Source of the DNA: Desulfobulbaceae bacterium
Lineage (GTDB): Bacteria; Desulfobacterota; Desulfobulbia; Desulfobulbales; Desulfocapsaceae
Direction: 5' to 3'
Assembly (NCBI GenBank): GCA_003249645.1
Contig: QKIH01000050.1
Span: 26,848 to 90,847, forward strand
Length of the DNA: 64,000 nucleotides
Under the pieces are notes generated by a model. That model worked only from the letters and a program-made list of their open reading frames with translations. It was not told where the DNA came from and did not search any database. Positions within the stretch are counted from its first letter, which is position 1. The number at the start of each line of letters is the position of its first letter. A program made the position numbers and the translations under genes. Of this stretch, positions 53,156 to 63,916 are shown in pieces.

Positions 53156-55224
53156 TACTGCTCACGAATCCGTTCTTTAAGATTATGGAAAAAGTATTTA
53201 AGCCTCACAAACGGATTAAAACGCAACACAAAAAGCGACTCATCCCATAAGGTTTTCTTCCTCTTTTCATAGATTTTAATCGGTTTGTGTTTTCCATAAA
53301 AATCATCCAAATGTGTTTGGTGCCTGACCCTTGCAATTTCATCCGTTTTCGGAAAGGCAAGTTTAGCTGAGAGCAGATAGTTGAACCATGCCCTGTAATC
53401 TCTTGCCTTGTAACCGAGCAGGGCTGAAGCACTGCCAAAACGCTCTGCTGCATCTTGAATTCCCTGCTGTAACGGAGAAAAGTAGTTATCCTGCGCAACT
53501 TCTGCCTTGCCGATTTCATCATCAGTTCTTCTGAATTCAAGCTCATACCCTCCATCTGCTTTAAGACGATAGCCATTTAAAGTCGGGTGCGGAGCCCGGC
53601 AAGCCTCTTCGAACAGGTCTCTAGCATAGAGGATTGAACTTGCCGCAAGGTTAAATTTGTGCCGGTCAAAGATAAGCCCTTCCATCTTATTTTTTTCCGA
53701 TTCAGCAAAGTCCATTCCTCTGGTTGCAGCAAACAGCATACCATGAAGGTTAGGACATTGAGGATGATGCTTTATTGCGTCAAAGATAAAGCGCTGTATT
53801 GTTCCAAGCCAACCAATGTCAACAATTGCGACATCTTCATGATCAAACATGCCACTCTCGGTGAAATATGCAATCATGGCGTTATTTAGCGGAAGGGTCT
53901 GCCGTTTTATCTCTTCCTGGAACGAATCATCATAAAGCATCGCATCAAAGTTTTCCTGATTGGCATTCACAAAACCGGGGTGATGACAATTGAGACAGCT
54001 ATCTGGCTGAAGGGAATGTTTTGCAAGAATTTCAATAAACGGCTTGTAATCGAGACTGAAGATACGGCAAAGATCTCTAAAATCACGATTTCCAAGAGGC
54101 AGGAAAGCGATCGAGGCATTATCTTTGGTCAAGCCCTGAAACGCGCATGTGGCACCTGCAAGCGCCATTCTGCTTACATAGAGATAATGTATCTCAGGAA
54201 GATCTCCTTCGGGATAAAGAACCGGAGTACATTTTTCCCAGAACAGTTTAAAAGTCCATCCTTCCCGGGCCAGAAAAAATATTTTCGTTATGCCTTGTTT
54301 ACGACATCTCTCTGCAATTTCCTGAATGAAACCGCCGATCATTGGTCCAAGAAAATTATATCCCTCAATATATAGAGCTTCATGCTCCACGTTTTCACCC
54401 TCATGCGGAGCCATCAACTGCTGTAAGGCCCTGCCGCGCCAGAAAGGCTTACCGTCACTATAGTCTAAATACCTTCTGGTAATGGATTTACGCAGCTTTT
54501 CCCCTGCATCATTTAACACCAGTGCCTCGATACCGAATTCTAAAGGTTTTAAACCATCAGATATTGGGTTGTCACCAATATGAAGCCAGCGATCTTTTGA
54601 TAAGCCATATTTCTTTTCAATAAGAGGAAACGCTGCTCCAGATGCCTTTGCCATAAAGCTGTCAGCAGATGAAACCACATCTTCTACAAAAGAGAGAATC
54701 CCGACGCAATCAACGAGGATTTTTAGATGTTCTGAAGGCAGGTAAATATCTGATATAATAATAACCCGCTTTCCCTGCTCTTTTAGTTCTTTAAGCCAGT
54801 TTAAAAACTTCTCACGAGCCAACAGCATCGTTGATTCCATCAGCAACTCGTATTCCGTCACCTGGCTTAACAACTCTTCAGTATACTGATCTTGAAAAAT
54901 CTTCTCCAGTGTCCGTGCCATAAAGGTGGGATAATGCGCCTCAAAATCGACATATTTACTGCCGGTATCCTGCCGGTTATGCTGTTCAATCTCATCACGA
55001 TATTGCTGAACCTTCTGCCAGGCAATTACTATACCTTTCTGGCCTGCCAATGAAGCGATATACCTTGCGACCGGCAGTTTTATCAAATCCGGATCGTGAA
55101 CTCGTCTAATTACAAGAGTATCAAACAGATCGAAAGTAATAACATCTTTATCTACTGCAATCTTTTTGGCAGCATCGAGCAGTTTATCTAACGTATGATA
55201 TTTCCGCATAGTCTTATCCGACAA
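53155..55224 (-). CDS. HAD-superfamily protein with C-terminal polysaccharide-locus domain (COG5610-like)
   Basis: A 689-residue protein. The N-terminal HAD domain has DLFDTLVIRR (motif 1, about 32), IISDIYLPSEHL (motif 2, about 155) and HIGDNPISDGLKP (motif 4, about 215). The C-terminal half (from about 285: GPMIGGFIQEIAERC, IFFLAREGWTFKLF, YLYVSRMAL, DIGWLGTIQ) is a conserved but uncharacterised region found in surface-glycan clusters. It may be a phosphatase or a transferase. It overlaps the upstream GT2 gene by 11 bases. Confidence 0.72.
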   Translation of the reverse strand: MSDKTMRKYHTLDKLLDAAKKIAVDKDVITFDLFDTLVIRRVHDPDLIKLPVARYIASLAGQKGIVIAWQKVQQYRDEIEQHNRQDTGSKYVDFEAHYPTFMARTLEKIFQDQYTEELLSQVTEYELLMESTMLLAREKFLNWLKELKEQGKRVIIISDIYLPSEHLKILVDCVGILSFVEDVVSSADSFMAKASGAAFPLIEKKYGLSKDRWLHIGDNPISDGLKPLEFGIEALVLNDAGEKLRKSITRRYLDYSDGKPFWRGRALQQLMAPHEGENVEHEALYIEGYNFLGPMIGGFIQEIAERCRKQGITKIFFLAREGWTFKLFWEKCTPVLYPEGDLPEIHYLYVSRMALAGATCAFQGLTKDNASIAFLPLGNRDFRDLCRIFSLDYKPFIEILAKHSLQPDSCLNCHHPGFVNANQENFDAMLYDDSFQEEIKRQTLPLNNAMIAYFTESGMFDHEDVAIVDIGWLGTIQRFIFDAIKHHPQCPNLHGMLFAATRGMDFAESEKNKMEGLIFDRHKFNLAASSILYARDLFEEACRAPHPTLNGYRLKADGGYELEFRRTDDEIGKAEVAQDNYFSPLQQGIQDAAERFGSASALLGYKARDYRAWFNYLLSAKLAFPKTDEIARVRHQTHLDDFYGKHKPIKIYEKRKKTLWDESLFVLRFNPFVRLKYFFHNLKERIREQ

Positions 55225-56131
55225 TTTTCTTCTTCACCCATATTTTACCGGCTTTTGCAAGCCCTGAGGCAGCGGCCTTCACTCCGTTAAATCCTTCATT
55301 GGGATACAGTACCTGCCGAACCTCATTAAGCTCCTGCTCCAGTTCAACAAGTCGTTCACTTCCCGCTTTAACATATTGCTGCAAATCAGCAGGAATCTTT
55401 TTCAGCATATATTTTGTAATGAGTTCCTGGTCCTGTTGCCGCCCGATTATTGCAGCCTCTCCCAGAGTGTTGCCATCATGAATTCGATAATAGAGCAGTT
55501 TGTCATCAGACATATATTTAACGCGTCCAGGATACTCTAACATCACTCGGAAGATATAGTCATAATCATGAAGGTAACGAAGAGAGCAGAACTTTCCGAC
55601 TTGCTTGGCCGCTTCTGCTGTAATGAACAGATTCGATGTAGTGACCATAAAATTGCCTTTGAGAAAGGCTGTATAGAGATCGTTGCATTGACGGTAAAAT
55701 GCACGATTTTTCTGATGCCATACATTCCATCCAAAAGCTGGATCGGTAAACTCGGTACCATCATCAGAAATGGGAATAACGTCTGATATCACACAGACAG
55801 TATCTGTGCCATCCATATAGTTGAGAATTTTTTCAAATCTATCGGTGGAATACACATCGTCAGAATTGAGAATTGCTATGTACCTTCCTTTAGCAAGCCC
55901 CATTCCGCGATTGATTGTATTATAAGCATCCTGATTTTCCTGATGATAATATGAAATCCTTTCATCACGGTAGCTTTTGATAACACCAGCTGTATTATCC
56001 TTTGAACCATCGTCAACAATGATCAATTCAAAATCCGTAATACTCTGCTGTAAAACAGAATCGATCGCTGCACCGATAAATTTTTCATGATTGTAGGCGG
56101 GAATTACCACTGATATCAAAGGACTGCTCAT
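55214..56131 (-). CDS. GT2 family glycosyltransferase
   Basis: A 305-residue enzyme with SVVIPAYNHEKFIGAAID (7-24), VDDGSKDNT and the DxD-like LNSDDVYS. The rest (YLHDYDYIFRVM) is the acceptor region. A short C-terminal coiled coil (VELEQELNEVRQVLY) may mediate assembly. Sugar unknown. It is in a leftward operon with the HAD-type gene. Confidence 0.82.
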   Translation of the reverse strand: MSSPLISVVIPAYNHEKFIGAAIDSVLQQSITDFELIIVDDGSKDNTAGVIKSYRDERISYYHQENQDAYNTINRGMGLAKGRYIAILNSDDVYSTDRFEKILNYMDGTDTVCVISDVIPISDDGTEFTDPAFGWNVWHQKNRAFYRQCNDLYTAFLKGNFMVTTSNLFITAEAAKQVGKFCSLRYLHDYDYIFRVMLEYPGRVKYMSDDKLLYYRIHDGNTLGEAAIIGRQQDQELITKYMLKKIPADLQQYVKAGSERLVELEQELNEVRQVLYPNEGFNGVKAAASGLAKAGKIWVKKKIVG

Positions 56132-56199
56132 TCTTCCCCTTCTTCCATCTTTTCAAGATATTAAATTAGATTAGCTCTCCTCACAGATTGTCGCTATAT

Positions 56200-58671
56200 T
56201 TAGCAACACCAGTCATAAAAGTCACCCAATTTAATCCCTTTCTCTTCGAGAAGATTAGGGTTAAGAAATTGTGGAACAAGCATGCTGCCAATATCGTGAG
56301 ACTGCTTCAGGCTATGCATATCCAGCATATTTTCACTGAATTTCAACTTTTTCTCATATTCCTGGCTTTCAACAACTGAAGCAGAAGACGAATAGATATT
56401 GGAGACATCGAGATGTTGGAGTCGCAAAGCAAGATCGATTCCTGCAAATTTCAAACTTGTATACTTTTCATCAAAGCCGTTAACCTTCTCAAACAATTCT
56501 TTTTTAACCATACAATAATCAAAATTGGCAGCAAGAACCTCCTGAGACCACTGCAATCCATTCATATGAACCGAACACATCTGGAGGTATTCGGCAAAAT
56601 ATGAGGACTCCTGGCGAGTAATGTCCGGGATTTGATTAACACGGTATTTTTTAGCAATAATCCTTCCACTTATGACGCCTTTTGCTTGCTCCTGACTATG
56701 TTCCAACAGACAGGTAATCCATTCCTGATCATCATTCTCAGGCAGCAGGCCTGAATCAACAAACAGCAGTTGCTCCCCACAAGTACTTTTTATAATCTCA
56801 TTATATAGACAAGCGATATTCTGTTCTTCTGTTATCTCCACGACACGACATTTTGGTCCTAGAATAAATGAAAGTTGGGAATCTGAAACTATTACAATTT
56901 CAGTGATCATAGAATCATTGCAAAGCCTATCAACACTTTTTATCAACTCCATACTATCGCATGATCGTGCATCGACAACCACAATAATGGCAATATTACT
57001 AGTGATCTCCCGTTTAACCCTGTAGTAAAATTTCCAGTCAGCCCCTGCGACCATTCCAGAAATACCACGTCTTGCTAAAGCACTTTCAAGCGCATCTTTG
57101 CCAGCTTCATCCGCATAACTTTTAGATTCATGATTAATTGTCGTTGATGTTTCCGTAGCCCGCCAACTGTATAGCGATCGTGCTATGTGTTCTATTTGAC
57201 TTGTCTGTTCGGTAACTTTAAGTAAAAAGTCAAAGTCCTGTGCTCCATTCTTTTTAGAATCAAGCCCCTCAACCTGTTTATAGAGGTTTTGTTTGGCAAC
57301 GACAAAATGAGTGATGTAATTATGCGAATAGAGCAACTCACGATTAAAGCCCGGTTTATGGAACACATGATCAACTCTTCCATCATGGTCAATAAGCTGT
57401 TCGTCGGTGTAAATTACTTCTGCCTGTGTTTCGTTAATTGATTTCACAACCTCAAATAGAGCTTCGGGATGAAGTTCGTCATCATTGTCAAGAAATGCTA
57501 AATACTCTCCCCCAGCAATCTCTGCTGCAGCATTGGTCGCTCCTGATATTCCCTGGTTTTCCTGCAAAAACACCACTTTTATGCGAGAATCTTTTTCCCG
57601 CCATTGAACAAGGACATCCCTAACGGCTCCACTAGGAGAAGCATCATCGGCAATACACAATTCCCAATGAGGATAAGACTGGTAAAGAACCGACCTGATA
57701 CAACGGTTAAGATACCACTCTTTGACGTTGTATACAGGCATGAGTATTGAAATAAGAGGCTTCTTACTCAAATTTTCTACATCATAATTCGGATAATATG
57801 CTTGATATACACCATGATCAATATAATGTTTTAATGACGAAACATTGTCATAATTAAGGTAGCGCTGTCTATAATAGTGAGGATCGAACCAGGCAGATGG
57901 ACGAATGTTTTCGTTAGTATCAAGTTTTTCAGCCAGCGATCGCAACTTATTACTAATTGGTAAGTCCCTATTCGTCTTTTCTAACAAAAATTCAATATCT
58001 AAAACCGGATTTTGGGAGAAGAAGGTCGGCATCTTTTTTGCTAGACTTATATAAAGTATCCCATTCGCTTCTTCATTAAACCGAAGACGTTGATCCGGGA
58101 ACCAAGCAACATCATACCAATTTTCAAACTGAATTGATGGACATTTTCTCTCGGCCTCACCTTTTGTTACAAATTCTGCCCAAGCACCTTCCGCACATCG
58201 TTCCACTTCAGGATACGTTTTTTTATAATAAAGAGGATCAAACATCAAACAAGGAGACAACAAATCTGTACCACAACGTGAAAGATACCAGCCTGCTGGA
58301 TTATTGAACTTAGACCTGCTTTCAATATATGCATCTTTGATCAAAACATTTTCAAATAGTGGATGAGGATTTATTCCTTCTTTCCACCCTATTTTCAGAT
58401 AGTGATAAATAGGTTCAACTCGATCAGTTTCGGAAAAAGAAATCTGAGAATAGTAGTTTTCAGGGACAATAAAAGGCCCTGGGGCTAGATTATTTCTGTA
58501 TCCAATAAAAAGATAATGAAAAAGAACAACACTTTTTGCACAAAAAGCTTGTAAGCCACTTCTTTCTTTGTAGTAATACACATCAAACAAACCTGAACGG
58601 CTAACCGACCTGTAAGACAAGAAAGCGTAAAAGAATATTTTAATACCTTTTATTATTTTTCTAACTTTCAA
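56200..58671 (-). CDS. 823-residue GT2 glycosyltransferase with N-terminal FDPxYY-type repeats
   Basis: The first 310 residues hold about four degenerate repeats of the kind FDxxYY ... HYxxxGxxxxxxPxxxF (for example MFDPLYYKKTYPEV and WFDPHYYRQRYLNY). The GT-A domain starts near residue 312: ISILMPVYNVKEWYLNRCI, ADDASPS, AFLDNDDELHPE. A further domain (about 560-820) resembles a second, shortened GT2 fold. Such enzymes build long surface polysaccharides. AT content is already raised here. Confidence 0.75.
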   Translation of the reverse strand: MKVRKIIKGIKIFFYAFLSYRSVSRSGLFDVYYYKERSGLQAFCAKSVVLFHYLFIGYRNNLAPGPFIVPENYYSQISFSETDRVEPIYHYLKIGWKEGINPHPLFENVLIKDAYIESRSKFNNPAGWYLSRCGTDLLSPCLMFDPLYYKKTYPEVERCAEGAWAEFVTKGEAERKCPSIQFENWYDVAWFPDQRLRFNEEANGILYISLAKKMPTFFSQNPVLDIEFLLEKTNRDLPISNKLRSLAEKLDTNENIRPSAWFDPHYYRQRYLNYDNVSSLKHYIDHGVYQAYYPNYDVENLSKKPLISILMPVYNVKEWYLNRCIRSVLYQSYPHWELCIADDASPSGAVRDVLVQWREKDSRIKVVFLQENQGISGATNAAAEIAGGEYLAFLDNDDELHPEALFEVVKSINETQAEVIYTDEQLIDHDGRVDHVFHKPGFNRELLYSHNYITHFVVAKQNLYKQVEGLDSKKNGAQDFDFLLKVTEQTSQIEHIARSLYSWRATETSTTINHESKSYADEAGKDALESALARRGISGMVAGADWKFYYRVKREITSNIAIIVVVDARSCDSMELIKSVDRLCNDSMITEIVIVSDSQLSFILGPKCRVVEITEEQNIACLYNEIIKSTCGEQLLFVDSGLLPENDDQEWITCLLEHSQEQAKGVISGRIIAKKYRVNQIPDITRQESSYFAEYLQMCSVHMNGLQWSQEVLAANFDYCMVKKELFEKVNGFDEKYTSLKFAGIDLALRLQHLDVSNIYSSSASVVESQEYEKKLKFSENMLDMHSLKQSHDIGSMLVPQFLNPNLLEEKGIKLGDFYDWCC

Positions 58672-58696
58672 ACCAATAATCTCAAAAAAATAGCAT

Positions 58697-59989
58697 TTAT
58701 CCTAAAATATCTGTGTTTTTCAGCCTTGCCACTGGTCTCATTACTATTCTGACCAATATAAAGAAAAATGTAAGAAGGATTACAATATCAGCTTGCCAGA
58801 TTGCGAAACTAAAAAGATGAATAACCTGATAAGCCATGATGAGAGGGATTACATATTCCACTCCACTATAAGTGTTGGCTTCACGACAGATATACTTGAA
58901 TAATGAATAAATAATAGATAATAAAAACAGCAACCCAAACACCCCATGTTCAACAAAAAATAAAAAAGCCAAGTTATAAGGATGACCGCCAGGAAATATA
59001 GGATGACCATCTATGGGAGTAATCACATTTTCCCCTTTCATATAATATAAATTCAGGATACTCCCAAACCCATATCCCAGAATAGGTTTCTTCGAAAAAC
59101 TTTCCGCAGCATCGTTATATATATATATCAACCCTTGCAATCATTGAAGTAGGAGCCCCTCCGCTCATCACCTTTTCAAAAGTGTTTTCTGAAACTTCGA
59201 TCAGAGAAAAAGAAAGAACCAATAAAAACAAAAAAGATAATAAGATGGGTGTTAACAATATATAACACTATAAATAACTTGATATTTCTTGAATCTAATA
59301 AGATTTAATAAAACAAAACATAACAGTGCGACACCATTTGCTAATGTTGCGCCGCTGGAAGAAAGCTTGAAAACAGCAAACAAAGAACAAAAAAGAAGAA
59401 TGGTTGTTAGGTATATTTTACCCTTTCCATCCTTATTCCACAAAAATGGAACAGTAGCCCAAATCAGTAAAGTTAACCAGCTTGCAAAATATTTATTGCT
59501 CCATCTTTCAGCACCCACTGTATTCTGCTCAAAAACCTGTAAAGGTGTAATCATGGAAAATGATCTTTTATCAAAATATTCATAATGATCTAAAATAACA
59601 AAAATTAATAAAAGAATCGTGATAGAAAATAACAGATAATACAGAATTCTTTGATCACTATTTCTAAGTTCTACAAGAATACAAGATATTAATAACCCAA
59701 CTCCCAATCTAAAAAAAAGACGATCCGAACCAGCTAATTGATACATAATGCGCAAACTGTAAGTTAAAGATGGACCAAGTTAAATAAATCCCAAAATATA
59801 AAATCACAATTTTTGCTATATGCTGTCGGCCTCTTATTAAAAACAATGTTAAAGACAACATAAAAAAAATTGCTAAAGCACTGTCACCAATTTTATCCTG
59901 TAAAGTTGCATTCAGATATGCATAAAGCGTCGGAAAAACAACTAAGCCAATTAGCACCGCTCTTTCACTCCATTTTCTAGTGCTTTCAT
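58697..59989 (-). pseudogene. Decayed O-antigen ligase/polymerase-like gene with four frame breaks
   Basis: The protein can be read from ATG 59989 to the stop at 58697 only if four small changes are undone: an A4 run (59973-59976), a T8 run (59711-59718), a TA repeat (59258-59264) and (TA)6 (59116-59128). The joined product is about 420 residues with ten or so helices and the ligase motif GHPYNLAFLFFVEHGVFG near the C-terminus. Present pieces are 59709-59957, 59252-59755 and 58697-59140. All other genes nearby are intact, so this is a real pseudogene, a phase-variable gene, or a local sequence error. Confidence 0.75.
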
Positions 59990-60022
59990 TAAAACTACTC
60001 TATCGTTTCATCAATTACCGTA

Positions 60023-61318
60023 CTAAATAGAGCTATCTTCACAAAACTCATTAATACCATATAATGACTTCCACTTATTTTTTAATGCTTCCATACTATA
60101 GTGTTGTAAAATATGCTGCCGTCCTGCTTTTCCCATACACTTTATCTGGTCATCATCCAATTTAGTAGCCTGCAGCATCATATCACCATATTGAACGGGA
60201 CTAAATTCTTGAACCAGATACCCCCCTCCACTAGGTCTGATTATATCAATCAAACCAGTTCCATCATAACCAATAACAGGTGTCTCACAAGCTAAGCTTT
60301 CAGCGGCAACCTGACCAAAAGATTCCACCCTTGAAGGAACTAAAGTAAAATCTGCAGTACTGTAAACTTCAGCTAATTGTTTTCTCCCTGAGATAAACCC
60401 CAGATTAATAACGTTAATGTTTATCGTTTCAGCTAATTGCAATTTAATATTGCCAAATACCAATAATGTAATTTTTCGTTGTGTAAGCCTCGAATCTATA
60501 TAGCGAAGACTCTCTTCTAAAAGGTCTCCTCCTTTGATATGTCTTGCGTTATCAGATGCGCCAAACAAGAAAATGAAATCATTAGTGGCTAAACCATTTT
60601 TTTTACGACTTGCAGCTTTTCCTTGATCCTTAAACGTCTCAACGTCAATAACATTGCCAACAACTTCAACCCTACATTTTCTCAGGAGAAGACTAGCGTG
60701 AGCTTTTTGTTTCAGGTGAGTTGATGGAACCGTTATAATTACATTATTTTTCTCAAGTACTTTTATAATGTTATATTTACGATTAAAGGTCCACCTATCC
60801 AAATCAATCCCTTTAATGTCTCGATTTTCCCGATTATACCCCTCAATATATCGACTACTATTAAGAGCTATACAATGTTCACTGCCGCTAAATAACCATT
60901 CATCATGAAGTGTAAAAATAACTTTTGAAATACTGCTCTGTTCTAAAATCGATTTGATCGCTTCAATAGAAAAACAATCGTTATTGATCCAATGAAAATG
61001 GATAACAGCAGCATCACTTGCTGTTATTTTTTTTATCAAAAAAGACGAGCTGAAAATATTGAGAGAATGCTTACTCTGATTTGAGGTGATTTGAACAGAA
61101 TTAAGTATGTATGATAAACTTCTTTTTATAAAATGAAAAAAATATTCAATTTTATTTGGTCCTATTGCTCCACTATCTTCTTTTTTTTTTTCAGCTACAT
61201 AGAAATTAGCATCTATTGAATTGCAAGACATCACACTTCGATACTGTATTAAAGCAGCTTTAGCTGCACCTCCTCTGAAATCTGAAAAAGAAAAAATATC
61301 TACTCTTTTTCGTTTCAT
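60023..61318 (-). CDS. GT4 family glycosyltransferase
   Basis: A 431-residue GT-B enzyme. FSDFRGGAAKAALIQYRS (11-28) is the opening of the WcaC/WcaL-like group. The C-terminal Rossmann domain has FLFGASDNARHIKGGDLL and the nucleotide-sugar motif VPSRVESFGQVAAESLACETPVIG (shown in parts, about 335-360). The central HFHWINND and LHDEWLFSG are typical. The sugar is unknown. It is AT-rich and overlaps the next GT4 gene by 4 bases. Confidence 0.83.
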   Translation of the reverse strand: MKRKRVDIFSFSDFRGGAAKAALIQYRSVMSCNSIDANFYVAEKKKEDSGAIGPNKIEYFFHFIKRSLSYILNSVQITSNQSKHSLNIFSSSFLIKKITASDAAVIHFHWINNDCFSIEAIKSILEQSSISKVIFTLHDEWLFSGSEHCIALNSSRYIEGYNRENRDIKGIDLDRWTFNRKYNIIKVLEKNNVIITVPSTHLKQKAHASLLLRKCRVEVVGNVIDVETFKDQGKAASRKKNGLATNDFIFLFGASDNARHIKGGDLLEESLRYIDSRLTQRKITLLVFGNIKLQLAETININVINLGFISGRKQLAEVYSTADFTLVPSRVESFGQVAAESLACETPVIGYDGTGLIDIIRPSGGGYLVQEFSPVQYGDMMLQATKLDDDQIKCMGKAGRQHILQHYSMEALKNKWKSLYGINEFCEDSSI

Positions 61319-62340
61319 AAAAAGCTCATCACCTGTTGCCGGTTAATCTGCTCAGAATCTAACAAATCAACATTATTCATAATTGTTTCATAATGAGACA
61401 TCAAATTGTTTATAGCGTTGTTAAATGAAGAAGCTGAATCAATATTGTATGTAACCCCGGTATTTTTATCAATAACACAGTTTTGCGCTGCTCCGACACG
61501 ATCTGAACATATTACAGGTAAACCACACGCTAATGCTTCCTGAACCACAAGCCCCCAAGGTTCTCTTATCGAGGGTAAAATTAAGGCATCATATTGAATC
61601 ATTACTGAATCAATTTTCTCGTTTTCAACATAACCTAAAAAATCAATATTATCCCCTGCTCTTAGTTTGAGATCTGTTTCTATTGGACCTGAACCAACAA
61701 TTGCGAGCGACAAGTCTTTTCTCCTGTTGACAATATCGATTAATTGCTCCAATCCCTTCTCTTGAGAAAGTCTTCCCACATATAACAGATTACCTGAAAA
61801 AACAGCCCTTTTGACCGTTTGGTCCCTCTTAATTCTTTTTATAAGCCCAACACCATGGGTAATAATAATCTTGCCAGTAAAATTTAAGGCTTCCAGGAGT
61901 TGTTTATGAGGTGTGCCACAACAATATGCTTTGCTGATTTTTTTCAGAAACAACCTTTTCAAGCCCCCTTTGATGCCATCAATTTGACACTCATAAATGC
62001 TTGACTCAACAATCAATGAGTTTTTGCTTTTTGGACTAAAAAGCATTACAAGCCAAAATTCAAACAAATCCCAGCCACCTACGATTATTTGTTTATATTC
62101 AGTATTCAATAAAACCCTGAGCAAAGCAAAAATAGAGGTTAACAAGGATCTTTCTTCAAAAGTTCCTTCATTAATGAACACATAATCAAACTCTTCAGAT
62201 TGCTCTATAAAATTCTCATTTCTAATTTTAGAGGAAGAACCGATGAAAATAACTTTTATCTTTTTTTGGCGAGATAATTCGTTATACAATCTCACTTTAT
62301 AAAATGATGGGAGATGAGTTATAAAAACTAAATCATACAT
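61315..62340 (-). CDS. GT4 family glycosyltransferase
   Basis: A 341-residue GT-B enzyme, starting at ATG 62340 (TATGGAAAT just upstream); a longer frame from 62388 adds an unlikely N-terminus. Motifs: FITHLPSFYKVRLYN, LYVGRLSQEKGLEQLID and LPSIREPWGLVVQEALACGL (about 268-287) with the usual E-x7-E. It is the first gene of the leftward AT-rich unit. Confidence 0.82.
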   Translation of the reverse strand: MYDLVFITHLPSFYKVRLYNELSRQKKIKVIFIGSSSKIRNENFIEQSEEFDYVFINEGTFEERSLLTSIFALLRVLLNTEYKQIIVGGWDLFEFWLVMLFSPKSKNSLIVESSIYECQIDGIKGGLKRLFLKKISKAYCCGTPHKQLLEALNFTGKIIITHGVGLIKRIKRDQTVKRAVFSGNLLYVGRLSQEKGLEQLIDIVNRRKDLSLAIVGSGPIETDLKLRAGDNIDFLGYVENEKIDSVMIQYDALILPSIREPWGLVVQEALACGLPVICSDRVGAAQNCVIDKNTGVTYNIDSASSFNNAINNLMSHYETIMNNVDLLDSEQINRQQVMSFL

Positions 62341-62617
62341 ATTTCCATACTCAGAACTGGGTTTAATCTGCACAACGAAACAAAACAACGTGCAGTATAA
62401 ACGTTAGTAACTTACATTGCCAGATCAGCTGCATAACAACAAGATTAACTTGTGGTAAATAAAGAACTATTAATATATGGTAATTTTTTAAATTATCATA
62501 TTTGGAAGCTTTAGAAAAAATTCTTGTTAAAAGTTTGTTTCTAACTTTTCAAATAACATTTTATTCTCCAAAGAGAAATAATTCACTTGTCATTTTTAGG
62601 ATAAAAAGGCTGATTAT
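62341..62617. other. Divergent AT-rich intergenic region
   Basis: About 277 bases of AT-rich DNA between the leftward GT4 gene and the rightward membrane protein. Promoters for both are expected; none can be called with confidence. AAAAAGG lies about 10 bases before the right-hand ATG. Confidence 0.35.
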
Positions 62618-63787
62618 ATGTTGAAACATAGCTATCTTGCTATCGGTCTGCTACTACTATTTTTAACAAATACTTACTATACCTATGAAGAGTCTATGAT
62701 TCTAGGGTTAGTAGATTCTTATAATTATTATGAGATATTTCAATTTTCACCATCTTTCCCTGACATAGATCTCGCATTTCACCATGCACAAAGATTTTTT
62801 CTTCCTTATATCTTAGGTATAATATCAAAAAACACCTTAATATTTAACATTGCAAACATTCTTATAATTATATTATGTACAATAATCTTCCATATGATTA
62901 TAAACTCAATTGGTTGCAATAAGAGAATTAAAATTTTATTAACCGCTTTGCTGCTCTTCAACCCATTTTATTTTAGATTCTATTTAGCAATTCCTCTAAT
63001 GGTAAATGACTTATTATTTTCATTAGGTTTAATAATTGTTCTGTATTCAATCGTCTTAAGAAAGATGATTTTCATTTTTATCGGTTTAAGCATTGCTGCT
63101 TTAGGCAGACAAACGACAATATTATTACTGCCATCTTTAATTGTATATTTTACTTTTCTACCCCATATAAATGCTAAAAGAAAAATATGCTTGTGCATTG
63201 CGTCCATTCTAACTGTACTTGCTATATACTTTTCAACAAGTGTTCTGATAAAATCATTTGCAGGAACAAGCCATAACACAGCCCACATGTTAGGCTTGTT
63301 CACATGGATAATGAATAATTTTAATCTTTACGAGTTACTCTACTTCATTGGAATATCTATAGTACCAATGCTAATAGGTCTACTAGGTATATTTCTTTTC
63401 ACTACTATATTAATCAAGAGAAAACTATTTAACCTAACTCATGCAACAATATTGCTCATTTTTGCAGGCATATGTTCCCAACCAATTCTTGCGGGGCCTT
63501 CTATTTCTGGTCCAAATACAATTAGACTTTGCTTATTATCCTTGCCCGCGATATTAGTTTTATTAGGACTCTTTTTAAAAGCTTTGGAAATCAATATTAG
63601 CAATAAGAGCTATTTTGTTATAATTACGTTAATCTTTTTAAGATCATTTCATCATGGATGGAGCATAACATCTGGTTTATACACCAAAAATGTATTTATT
63701 CTTATTTATTTGACTATATCTCTTTATATTTGTTCGTTTTTTTTCAAAAACTACAATGAGCAACTAAATCAAAAAAAAAATCTTTAG
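62618..63787 (+). CDS. Multi-helix membrane protein, possible GT-C type
   Basis: A 389-residue protein with about ten hydrophobic segments and strikingly AT-rich codons (many ATA, AAA, TTA). A soluble loop after the first helix contains YEESMILGLVDSYNYYEIF, whose acidic residues could act as a GT-C loop 1, and GRQTTILLLPSL occurs near residue 165. No specific family is recognised. It stands alone on the plus strand at the edge of the acquired segment, next to an IS fragment. Confidence 0.6.
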   Translation: MLKHSYLAIGLLLLFLTNTYYTYEESMILGLVDSYNYYEIFQFSPSFPDIDLAFHHAQRFFLPYILGIISKNTLIFNIANILIIILCTIIFHMIINSIGCNKRIKILLTALLLFNPFYFRFYLAIPLMVNDLLFSLGLIIVLYSIVLRKMIFIFIGLSIAALGRQTTILLLPSLIVYFTFLPHINAKRKICLCIASILTVLAIYFSTSVLIKSFAGTSHNTAHMLGLFTWIMNNFNLYELLYFIGISIVPMLIGLLGIFLFTTILIKRKLFNLTHATILLIFAGICSQPILAGPSISGPNTIRLCLLSLPAILVLLGLFLKALEINISNKSYFVIITLIFLRSFHHGWSITSGLYTKNVFILIYLTISLYICSFFFKNYNEQLNQKKNL

Positions 63788-63916
63788 AAGTTATTGTTCT
63801 TGAGTTTCACAGATCTGAACTAATTCACATCAATTCCTGGTGATAACTATTAGAAGAGAAGTGGTTCCCCTTGTTTGAACAACTTTCATTTAAAAGTAAG
63901 TGAAAACCTGTCCTAT

